From Druceiella hillmani (taxonomy: Eukaryota; Arthropoda; Insecta; Lepidoptera; Hepialidae): DNA of 64,000 bases. Under the pieces are notes generated by a model. It saw only the letters and a list, made by a program, of their open reading frames with translations. It was not told the origin of the DNA and did not search any database. This document shows positions 11,850 through 21,190 of the stretch, in pieces. A program made the position numbers and the translations under genes. Every line of letters starts with the position of its first letter. Position 1 is the first letter of the stretch. Where the stretch lies: contig JAYKKI010000039.1 of NCBI GenBank assembly GCA_039881145.1, positions 19,648,001 to 19,712,000 of the forward strand. The letters run 5' to 3'.

Positions 11850-13650
11850 CATTTACTGTAGACACACTACAAATGGCTGAAAAAAATTACGAAATCGCTT
11901 TGTTCTTTGAGAGACAGAATCAAAAGTCAACAGGCAATAACTACTGTATTCAAGTCTTCTTTTGCAGCTGCTACGGAAGATGAAACACCGAAGAATAGGA
12001 CCAAATGAACAGATTATTTTTTCAACTCTAATAGCTTACTTAAAACCGTTTCTCGTGTGACGCATACTATCTAACAGCTTACCAGAAACAGTTTCTCGTA
12101 TCTCGTATGACATTTTCTGTAGATGGTCTTCCATTCAGTTTTTTATTACTTCAAAAGATCAAAGACTAATCATGGCACAATATGGCTATAAATTGCCTAA
12201 ATCGCCAAATTCGATCAAAAATATGGTAATGAAGCACGGTCAAGCTATGAAATTAGCTCTAATAAATAAACTTAAGAAACTGATAACTGAAGTGTCTGTG
12301 ACTCTAGACGAATGGACAAGTTTGGGTAATCGACGTTTTATGAATGTCAATGTCCGTAGTCCGATGTTGATCAATCATTTTGCCAATCTCGGCTTCGTGA
12401 GAGTTATTGACAGAATGCCGGCCAGAACTTCCTTGGAATTGCTAAAGAATATATTGCTAGCATTCGAATTATCTCCGAAACATGACGTAGTCTGCATCAT
12501 AACTGATAGTGCCTCTGTAATAGTAGCTTTTGACCGTGATGCAGCGCTTTTCCACCAACATTACCTAGCTCACGGTATACAGCTGGCAATACTAGATGTC
12601 TTATACAAAAACGAAGAAAACCCCCAAGCTCAAATAAATGAGACAGCAGATGATGACAAGATTGTTTCAGATGAAAATGAAAATGACGATGGTTTTCATG
12701 CTACTGCGAGAACTAATCAAAACAAAGAATTTATTTTCAAAGAATTAATAGAAAAAGTCACCAACTAAAAATGATATACTACAAAAATATGTAAAAGAGG
12801 AAATGGCCGGTGAGCTTAATTTAATTCTAGATTGTAGAACACGATGAAACAGTTTAGCAGATATGTTCGAGAGAATTGTAAAGCTCAAAATTCCGATTCA
12901 GAAGGCTCTGACAGGTTTAAAAGTGAATCTGAAATTATCTGAAAATGAATTCAACCGGCTGGCTGATCGCAGCAGAATATTTGAAATTTATAAGCGATTG
13001 TCGAAGAACTATGCAAAAGAAGCGCTAACCTAATAACTTCTGACGCAACTTTGTTTACGTTCTAAAAATTAGAAGGTATGCAACATGAGTCAGTTGCTCG
13101 TGAACTTGTCACTTCTTTGAAAAATAAGGTGTTGGAACGAAGGTCGTTGATTGCCTCGATGTTAAATTATCTCCATAATTCGAAAGCTTATTTTGATTCG
13201 CCGAATGAATACCCTGACGTTTTTTAAGGCCAGATCGCAACGAGATGAGAAAACAGATTTAGGATGTAAACAAGATCGGTAACGATTCATATTCTGAGCC
13301 ACATATGATGTTTCTGTTCCTGCAGACGAGGACAAGCATGACGATTGCCCTTCAGAGCCGCTAAAGAAACAATTAGAAATGACGGTTAAAAAGCAATTAG
13401 AAACACAAGATAATTTATCAAGAACTACCCCAGTTGATTGATACTTTAATTAAAACAGAAATGGCTCTTTACGAAAGTAGTTTCTAGAAGGAAATACCTT
13501 GATTTGGCCTGCAACAACTTAAAAAGTATTCCTGCAACTAGTGTAAAGTCAGAAGGACTTTTCTCTTCATCGGGTTACTTGTATAATCATTTGTGCTCAA
13601 GATTGAGTGACAAAAGTTTAGACAGGTTACTGTTTTTGCGATCTCATTAA
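11850..13650 (+). pseudogene. Decayed hAT-superfamily transposase
   Basis: The longest intact piece is 12172-12768 (198 codons). It reads in from an upstream segment in the same frame, beginning near 12098, with D-G-L-P-F-S. It contains V-T-L-D-E-W-T-S (catalytic-type Asp), I-T-D-S-A-S-V, and Y-L-A-H-G-I-Q-L-A-I-L-D-V, as in the RNase-H-like core of hAT/ZBED transposases. Downstream pieces in other frames include M-F-E-R-I-V-K-L-K and the C-terminal dimerisation motif I-P-A-T-S-V-K-S-E-G-L-F-S. That motif runs to R-L-S-D-K-S-L-D-R-L-L-F-L-R-S-H and a stop at 13648-13650. An N-terminal BED finger is not readable. Several stops and frameshifts make it non-functional. The element's ends were not located with confidence: a right-end-like sequence ACCCCTA ends at 14480. 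Confidence 0.88.
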
Positions 13651-14086
13651 CTATCTCAAACAAAAATAAAATTAATCTTATACCTAACAGATTTAATAAT
13701 TTTACTGAGAAAATTATATTAGAATTTAAGTTTTCATTATATATAGATTATAAAAAAGTCTTATAATAGACTCAGTCAGAAGTCAGGAAAGCAAACAATA
13801 TTTAATTATGTACTTTTGTATTGTTTAAGATAAGTTTAGCAGGGTTAATTAAATAGCAAAGTTAATTTTAAATTTTCTTAGAGCCAATTAGAAGTGATAA
13901 TTTTATTTTTTTTTATTGAAGTTGATTATAAATTTTGATTTTAAAATGTGATCCTAGTTTTTTTTTAAATGTTTGAAGCTAATTTTATTTTAAAAAATTA
14001 AAAGGGGGTGCTCTCCTACTTTTTATGGTCAATAATTAATGTGGTAACTGACTGAAACTAGATTTAAAAAAATTTTTGTAATATTG

Positions 14087-14088
<2 letters not shown>
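13651..14088. other. AT-rich non-coding sequence after the hAT relic
   Basis: No coding signal. It may be the 3' part of the hAT element. Confidence 0.5.

Positions 14089-14155
<67 letters not shown>
14089..14155. repeat. (TA)n microsatellite
   Basis: Alternating TA over about 65 bases. Confidence 0.97.
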
Positions 14156-14158
<3 letters not shown>

Positions 14159-14512
14159 TTCGTTAATGACTATTTTGATTTTAATCTAATAAGTCTTAGA
14201 CTGATTTAATATTAATATGAAAAATACTTTGTTAACATTTATTATAATTAAAAATTGTTGTTATCTAGAAAAGGGTCTCTTTTGTTATTTCTCTGAAATC
14301 CTCTGACTAAACACTAAACTGTTATAAAAAGTCGCTACTTAATTACCACTTAAATGTATATGTATACCTACAACTTCTTCAAACCCCAGAAATATCGAAA
14401 TTACCGAGATATAGGAATTTATCTTAGGTCAGTACCGAAAGTACCGGTTTTGAAACAATGGTTCGGTATTGCGACCCCTAATCTTGATCAGACTGTAATT
14501 CTTCGTCACACT

Positions 14513-14931
14513 TCAGCTATCAGACGAATCGATATAATTGTTTTCAAGGCCACGTTTATCTTCATTATCACAAAATGTAAGATTTTTTAAAGTTTCATTA
14601 TCATAAAAATATTTTTCATAATTGATAATATCTAAGATGTGTCTGTCCCCCAAAAACCGCGACATTTTGATGTGATTCTGTAACAAAATAGAAAACAAAA
14701 ACTTAAAACGAAAACTTACACACTTGCCAGTGTGGGGTCAGCTATGACCCAAAGAAGCGCGTACTTGAATTTTCATATGTATTTCGACGCCGAGAGCCCG
14801 GCACCCGCCACACCAAGTGACGTGTTGACATTACATGGAACGGCATTATACCGTAGTCGATGTGTGTTGAATAATTCGTAAAAAACGTTTCCGTCCCCGA
14901 AAATGACCCCACGATGCCAGTTACAGGTTAA
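14513..14931 (-). mobile_element. 5' end of a piggyBac-like element, truncated
   Basis: Read on the minus strand, a TTAA at 14928-14931 is followed by CCTGTAACTGGCATCGTGG, the sort of end piggyBac elements have at their TTAA target. A non-coding leader of about 260 bases ends in TTTTGTTACAG, a good splice acceptor. A start codon at 14665 opens a 51-residue acidic reading frame (M-S-R-F-L-G-D-R ... Y-I-D-S-S-D-S) that stops at 14513. An acidic N-terminus after a short intron fits piggyBac transposases. The catalytic part is absent. Continuation in another frame (C-D-E-E-L-Q-S-D-Q-D) reaches about 14481, where a hAT-like end may have inserted. Confidence 0.55.
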
Positions 14932-15144
14932 GAATGGAAAGTAGTTTTAGACAAATACATTAAAAAAAAATAATATTAACGTAATTTTCTTTACTTTGAA
15001 GTAAAGTTTCCTTGACTTCAGCCACACCTTTGGTACAAACTTGGGTATTTTCATATATAATATCTCTACTTAGTAGTACTTAAAGAATCTTTAAAATATA
15101 CTTAACAAATTTTTTTTTTTTTGGTAAATTTATTTAACAATAAT

Positions 15145-15276
15145 TTTGAGGTAATCAATCATTTAAGTTTCTGCTATTCTCTCTTGTTTTCGCAAGTAAC
15201 AACGGTCGACGTCTCTGATTGTTATTATCGCGAAACTATAGACAATAGCAGAACTTAAATGGCGGATCACCTCAAA
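15145..15276. mobile_element. 132-bp MITE with long inverted repeats
   Basis: TTTGAGGTAATC ... ATTTAAGTTTCTGCTATT at the left is matched inverted by AATAGCAGAACTTAAAT ... GATCACCTCAAA at the right. Arms are about 47 bases with scattered mismatches and one gap, and meet at a short centre near GTCGACGTCTCTG. No coding capacity. TAA lies left and TTA right of the ends, so the target duplication is not resolved. Confidence 0.75.
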
Positions 15277-15533
15277 TTAGCCGCAAGGCGGAGTTCAGTA
15301 ACATAACTTTTTAAAACCTTACCACTTTTGTTCTAACGAAAATTATTTAGTTTTTTTTGTCATAGTCTAGAGAAAAAAAGAGACAAAAACTATTTTATTA
15401 TTATTACGAAGGAATACATCATGTGTATATATTGAACACGTTAATAATAGAACAAATAATAGGATGCCTTTTAGTTTCTATATTCAAAGTTAGAAACTGA
15501 TTTCAAAACACATTCCCAATTCCACATACTCGC

Positions 15534-15592
15534 CGAGACTTGACAAGCACGATTGTGAACAACTTGTCCGTGCTTGATCAATTTTGTCTCGG
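15534..15592. repeat. Imperfect palindrome
   Basis: CGAGAC...AAGCAC on the left is mirrored by GTGCTT...GTCTCG on the right, with spacers of unequal length and a 20-base centre. Possibly the remnant of a small fold-back element. The rest of 15277-15672 shows nothing recognisable. Confidence 0.5.
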
Positions 15593-15764
15593 TCGCTTGC
15601 GTCAATGTCAGTTTTGTAATCAGAGTAAAATACATATAACAGATTGAAATTTATGCTGTATCCACATTTTGTTTAACCCCGGAATACTAATGTCGTTTCG
15701 ACTACTAGCGCCCTTAAATTTTGTTGTCTCTTTCTAATGAATGTGCCGATCGTCTTGATTCGAT

Positions 15765-17327
15765 GTGTCAACTAGACATGGACGATACGAGTATTTTGAG
15801 ATACTAAGTACGATGAGTATGAGTACTATAAAATATCGGTGACAAAATAGTCGATGTGCAGTGAGAGGACTATATTACAAGTCGCTATAGACTTACGGTC
15901 ACGGAAGACATGAAATAAATCTTAATTGCTACTTATTATGAAGAGTTCAGTGCTCATATCCTTTATTTTCTACAGCTAAAATTGGAGGGAATTCCTATCA
16001 TTTCGAAATGAAAGTTTTTCACAATTAAATGAAACTACGTGATGTAGTATTATTTCTACTTTCTTTAATTTCTTTTCCACGATCTAGGTTTCGTTGTGTT
16101 ACAACATCTTCAGGTGGGCTATTAGCAAAGATTTAAAAATCTTTGCTAATATCCCACCAGTAGATGTTGTAATACAACGAAACCTAGGTCGTGGTAAAGA
16201 AATTAAATAAAGTAGAAATAATACTACATCACGTAGTTTCATTTAATTGTGAATAATGAATTTCTACAAAATTAACGCCAAATATATTCAATATATGAAA
16301 CTTTTTATTAAAATGCTTTCTTTCATTTTTCCTTGACACTAACATAAATATTTGTGGCTCCAAGCTTAGGACTGGTAAATAAATAATTCATTTGGCATAA
16401 TCATTTAGATAGCGTATTTAAAAAAATACAATCACGTTGTTTACAATAAATACCTTTAATTTGAAAAAAAAAATGGATGACATTATTAAACAAAATATTT
16501 TTTAAAATTTTTGTAATCTTTACTTTAGCTTGTTTTTGTAATAGTTTAGTAATCGGAACATCGTACTATATAGTGATGTTCCGTAACAAATAACTTGTTC
16601 CGTATTAATTATTTTTACAGTTGGATGTTTTCTATTCAAATGTTTTCTTAAATTATATGTAGCTCTTTTGAATGACAATTTAGTTTTTTTTTAATATTGC
16701 AGGAAGCAATATAATTACCCAAGTCTATAAAATACTTTCATAAATTTTTAGAATTTACCCTAATTAACAGTTATTTTTATATACACTAGGTATTTATTTA
16801 CAATGTTTACACTATAAAATAATAACACTCAACTATTCCAATAGAAAAAAGGAGAAATATTAAATGAAAAGAGTACCGTTCTTAAAATTCTTATTTTAAA
16901 ATACTCATACTTGTGTTGAATAAATATTTGTCCTCGAACTGGGAAGTGTGAAGAAATACTTAACGTAATGAGTAAAACGAGTATACGAGTATGTTTGACA
17001 TACTCGTATTACATACTTCAAAGTATTTAAATATTCAGTTTATCCGTTGTTTCATATATGTTTTCAAATATGAAAGCGCGAGAACACCTGAGTACGATAT
17101 GCGTGAGTGAAACAGTTATAGCTAGCTAGATAAAGAGGGGTAGGATTATGCTGCAACTCGACCATAAAGTAACCATTGTACGAACGTCCGGTAGGACATA
17201 CCATACAGTGATACAAGTATTTACGCTATCAAGTATTTTGTATTTTGCATACCAAGTACGTATTTTGATCTGAGATATCGAGTATTTTTACCAGTGACAA
17301 TAAATATGCTTCACCTCTAGTGTCAAC
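15765..17327. mobile_element. Non-autonomous hAT element with 8-bp target duplication
   Basis: GTGTCAAC occurs at 15765-15772 and again at 17320-17327. It directly flanks a 1547-base element that begins TAGACATGGACG and ends CACCTCTA (inverted TAGAGGTG). An 8-bp duplication with TAG...-type ends is the hAT signature. The interior is rich in GAGTAT/ATACTC motifs in both orientations (for example 15791-15835 and 16975-17025) and has no transposase. It sits within the left end of a piggyBac element and itself carries the palindromic element at 16018-16253. Confidence 0.85.
16018..16253. mobile_element. Near-perfect 232-bp palindrome (fold-back MITE, copy B)
   Basis: The two halves are reverse complements along nearly their whole length. 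The outer ends are TTCACAATTAAATG and its inverse. The turn is at about 16135, where AGCAAAGATTT meets AAATCTTTGCT with almost no loop. Differences between halves are few. The arms match copy A at 2081-2467. It lies inside the hAT element at 15773-17319. There is no coding content. In single-stranded form it would fold into one long hairpin. Confidence 0.9.
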
Positions 17328-17514
17328 CCAGTCGCCGGCAGGACTTTAACGGGAGCGATAGTGTAACGTCGGTAAGTGCCGCTATATTTGAAAAATGACG
17401 TACATTATAGTCAGATCGACTTATGATTAATATTTGTATAACTTTTGTGAATAATATGAATGTGTTATTATTTTTTTCTTATTCTATCGTATTTTATTTG
17501 GTTTTTGATTAAAA

Positions 17515-18540
17515 ATGACTTCTTCTCGATCAAGAGATGTTCTTTATTTCACGGATGAAGAGTTGGCCAGATATCTGAACGATGAGGACTACGGCAGTGA
17601 CGGTGATTTCGAATCTGTGGGCAGTGAAATCCAGGACCAGTTAGAGATTGAGGAACGGGAACAAAACTCTTCTTCCCATGAACTTTCTTCTCCCCAAAAA
17701 CCACAGATATAGGCGGACTGCCTTTTGGGAGTACTTTGTAAAAGAACTAACCCGGCCTCTACATCGTTCGAACAGAAACATCACTATCGACATTTGGTTT
17801 ACGTCAATTCCGCTTGCTAAGTCCCGTCTTAGTGAACCATATAAACTGCTGTTGGTGGGTACGTTGCGTTTCAATAAAAAATAAATACCTAATGCGCTGG
17901 AAAACTCGAAAACTAGAGCTACAGGAACATCAATGTTTTGTTATGATGGTCCCTTGACACTGCTATCATACAAGCCTAAACCAAATAAAGTGGTATATTT
18001 GTTATCATCCAGTACCGAAGAAGGTATTCTCAATGAGGAAGCAAAAAAGCCACATATGGTTGAATTTTATAACTAAACGAAGGGCGGTGTCGATACGTTT
18101 GACCAAATGTGTGCAATCATGTCTTGTAGCCCTAAGTGCTTATTCTACTGAATTTTGAACATAGCTTTTATAAACAGTTATGTAATTCATTATGAAAATA
18201 AACTAAATGCCAAAAAAAATCCAATGAATCGCAAAAAAATCATGAAAAAAATTGCATACAACACTTGTTAATCCTTATATGGAGAGACGTCTGACTATCC
18301 CGACATTGCAAAAAAGACTGAGGACTAACATTCAAGAGTTGCTACCTAAAAGTTCAGTTAGAAGTTCCGATCAATTCAATGAAGCTCCTGAACCAAAAAA
18401 AGGAAGATATGTAGTTATTTTCCTTATAAGAAACATCGCATGACAAAAGCTAGGTGCTCAAAGTACCTAAAAACATATGTGGGGAACATAAAGCCGAAAT
18501 GTGTATTAACTGTGTCAAAAACGATTATTTTTTATTATTT
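17515..18540 (+). pseudogene. Decayed piggyBac transposase, copy 1
   Basis: A start at 17515 opens an acidic N-terminus (D-E-E-L-A-R-Y-L-N-D-E-D-Y, then G-S-D-G-D-F-E-S) that stops at 17712. In another frame, 17715-17884 carries the late catalytic core (I-T-I-D-I-W-F-T-S-I-P-L-A and L-L-L-V-G-T-L-R). Then come L-S-Y-K-P-K-P-N-K-V-V-Y-L-L-S-S (about 17970) and T-K-G-G-V-D-T-F-D-Q-M (18079-18110, the last catalytic Asp region). N-I-A-F-I-N-S-Y-V follows, with a C-terminal Cys/His zinc-binding tail (K-I-C-S-Y ... C-S-K ... C-G-E-H-K-A-E-M-C-I-N-C) near 18400-18515. The middle of the protein is deleted. It lies centrally in the TTAA-flanked element at 15673-18864. Confidence 0.92.
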
Positions 18541-18864
18541 TATGTTGTTCAATTAGTGCTTAATAGAATTAAGTAACAGGAAGAGAAGTTTTTATGTTAT
18601 TTTTTTATACTTCATGAGACTGATGCATATGATCTCGAAAAATTTATAATAGAGTTCTAAACTGTATTTTCCTTTGAATAAATACCATATATAACTCAGT
18701 TTTTTTATTTATAATAGTTAAAATAAACCGGTTATATAATTAAAAACATATGTAGGTATTAATTGTCTGAAAATATTTTTATGGGCGTTTTTTTGTAGTA
18801 GGAGTCGGAACGACTAATGATTAGTATTCCCTTTCGTAAAATATGATTAGTACTCTAGGATTAA

Positions 18865-19154
18865 GGTACTTCTATAGGTATATGTATCTTTTACAACACA
18901 AAAATAAATACATACATGCATTTTTTTTTAATTTAATAATTACATAACTTCATATTTATTCATTAGAAGTTAATAGCATTGGCAGCTAGTATTTGTTAAA
19001 GAAGATTTTATTGAAAGACAAAGGGATCCGGCAACATCCATATAGAGAGGGGCCAAATGTAATAAATAAGAAACTTGCACTACGAAAGTTTCCACCATAT
19101 AAACATTGCAAGCAAGCAAACAAACAGGCACTATGTAAACGTAACGTAACGTAA
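18865..19154. other. Non-coding sequence ending in (GTAAC)n
   Basis: No gene seen. A short tandem run of GTAAC, about four units, is at 19138-19158. Confidence 0.6.
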
Positions 19155-19188
19155 CGTAAACGGATCTCTGTATCGAAAAAAGTTTCAT
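19155..19188. repeat. 34-bp exact direct repeat, first copy
   Basis: Identical over 34 bases (starting CGTAAACGGATCTCTG) to 19915-19948. The 726 bases between show no coding signal. An imperfect palindrome at about 19430-19528 (ATATCTTGCCGTAA ... TTACGGCAAAGATAG) lies between them. Confidence 0.9.
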
Positions 19189-19914
19189 GTAAACATTTAT
19201 GCGTATACGTCATAGTACATAGTATTTCTGTTAAATAATTGACAAACACTAATATTATTTCCACTTTGTAAATATATAAATACGATGCTTAGTATATCTT
19301 TTACAAACGTACTAAATAAACATTTCGAAATAAAATTATTTTGTTATTTTTGAAGTTGATTAAATTTATTGAGCGCTTTTAAAATTTTTCACGTCGCGGT
19401 ACAACAGCACGATACAACTGTGGACATCTACGACATATCTTGCCGTAATTAGTCTATATTCTAAGGTGCGCCGTAGAATGCTTTTATAATTTACATATCG
19501 TGGACAAGCGTAGTTTACGGCAAAGATAGGACGTTTGTTAATTATAACCGCTTAAACACAATGACAACGTCTCCTGTCTTTAGTATATCTTAATATAACT
19601 TTAATATATTTAATATGTCCTATTTGAACACCGTGTTAGTCATAAGAAAATCTTAAAATAAAAAACGCGGCATATCTGCTACTAGGTTGCATAGAAATAG
19701 TGAGTGGGGGAAGTGAGACGGAAGAAGCGTGAGCGCGCACTCATTCACACATGTTTAATATTCTTATAAACACACACTACAGTCTCAACATTACCGCGAC
19801 GACTTAACTGGGAGCCGAGGTGGGCTACGGCAACGACATGGGCATAACGGTTAAGCTGGTAGGGGGGTGGCTATACGTAACTAACAAAAATTACTATTTT
19901 AAAGCTTAATATTT

Positions 19915-19948
19915 CGTAAACGGATCTCTGTATCGAAAAAAGTTTCAT
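19915..19948. repeat. 34-bp exact direct repeat, second copy
   Basis: Partner of 19155-19188. Too short to be called an LTR without further evidence, and no reverse transcriptase or gag frame lies between. Confidence 0.9.
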
Positions 19949-19971
19949 AACATACCCGCAATATATTTAAA

Positions 19972-20130
19972 AGAGTTAATCAACTAAACCTATACAATGC
20001 TATACAATGCATGACTACCTATATATCAACTAATCAAATCAAATCTAATCAACTAAACCTATACAATGCATGACTACCTATATGAAACCTATACAATGCA
20101 TGACTTAATCAACTAAACCTATACAATGTA
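19972..20130. repeat. Minisatellite, unit around AACTAAACCTATACAATGCA
   Basis: Three to four irregular copies of a unit of about 35-60 bases containing ATCAACTAAACCTATACAAT and GCATGACTACCTATAT. It lies just left of the hAT element at 20164. Confidence 0.85.
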
Positions 20131-20155
20131 TATGCAAATTAGACAGTGTTAAGAT

Positions 20156-20699
20156 GTGTCTAGTAGAGATGTGTAACTCATGAGTGAGAGATATAAAAGA
20201 TATATCTCACACGTTACGATCATTTCTATTACTCGCTCACTTGAAATCAAAATGTATCAGTATATCACTAGTTCGGGAGTAATGGGCGTCTTTTTCGTTT
20301 CACCAAATTAACCATTTCACCCACTCGTCGCGTCGTGAAGATAGATATTAAAGTACATACATATATGTTTTGACGTTACATGAAAGAGAAAGAAAACGAT
20401 CGAACTGTTTAGTCAAATATGCAACTGGTAGCTATTCGCGGTCGAATGTGAACGCTGTGATAAAAGTATACTTCAGTTCGCTCAAAATATTTGCGTAAAT
20501 AAACACTTTTTTGTTTCACTTCAAAATTCTAATTTATAATTATATAAATACGCCAATCTATTCAAATTTATTTAATTATCATTAAAGTTATTTTATGTAT
20601 AATTTGAATCTAGGTTGACAGTCTTAAATTCTGAAAGTGCATAGTATTAAGCAATATATATGTATATTGCTTATATATATGTATATATATATATATATA

Positions 20700-20761
<62 letters not shown>

Positions 20762-20847
20762 CACACATATATATTTTTTTTTCAATCAAATTATGCATAT
20801 CACACTTTTCTTTTCATTGATATATTTTGCGCACCTCTAGTGTCTAG
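20156..20847. mobile_element. Short non-autonomous hAT element with 8-bp target duplication
   Basis: GTGTCTAG at 20156-20163 is repeated at 20840-20847. Between them, a 676-base element starts TAGAGATGTG and ends CGCACCTCTA (inverted TAGAGGTGCG). These ends resemble the hAT element at 15773-17319. There is no transposase. A (TA)n tract at 20651-20772 occupies much of the right half. Reading frames through that tract are repeat artefacts. Confidence 0.85.
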
Positions 20848-20889
20848 GCAACGTCTTTTTAATTTGAGAGGTCTAGGCAACAACTTCTT

Positions 20890-21190
20890 AACCCGTCAGG
20901 GCGGTGAGCAACATACACCATTTCATCAAATCGATGTAGTTCATTTTTTTCAACAGATTGCGCCACTGTCCCTAGTACCTTCAGGTGACAACATGATGAG
21001 TAGGTATGTACTTTTATTTTAAATATTAGTTGCACAGTAGTCACGGTACAGGGAGGTAAAATCAATTACTTCTTAAATATGAGCAATTTGTTCTCGCGCG
21101 ACCAATGGCATTTACATTTTATATTAAGAAAAGAAGTGTTTTTGTCAGTTTTAGTTTTTCTTAAATTTTTACTATCTTTCTAAGTTTATC
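20890..21190. other. Possible left end of the second piggyBac element
   Basis: A TTAA at 20890-20893 followed by CCCGTCAGGGCGGTG lies about 300 bases before the transposase start at 21191. That is a plausible piggyBac 5' end. I could not find the matching inverted end after 22836. Confidence 0.35.

Larger units (their letters stand above)
15673..18864 (+). mobile_element. piggyBac-like element split by a hAT insertion
   Basis: Flanked by TTAA at 15673-15676 and 18861-18864. The ends form an imperfect inverted repeat: left CCCCGGAATACTAAT, right (inverted) TCCTAGAGTACTAAT, with mostly transition differences. Subterminal blocks also match: GTCGTTTCGACTACTAGC on the left and GTCGTTCCGACTCCTAC inverted from the right. 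Removing the hAT element at 15773-17319 and one copy of its duplication leaves about 1.64 kb, with the transposase remains at 17515-18540. The transposase has a large internal deletion and frame breaks, so the element is dead. Confidence 0.8.

Noticed and set aside
19155..19948. Solo or short LTR retrotransposon bounded by the 34-bp direct repeats
   Set aside because: Repeats too short, no TG...CA ends, no primer-binding site or coding sequence between.
20610..21022. Open frames of 62 and 120 codons through the (TA)n tract
   Set aside because: Repeat artefacts. The rest of the longer frame runs through the hAT boundary.
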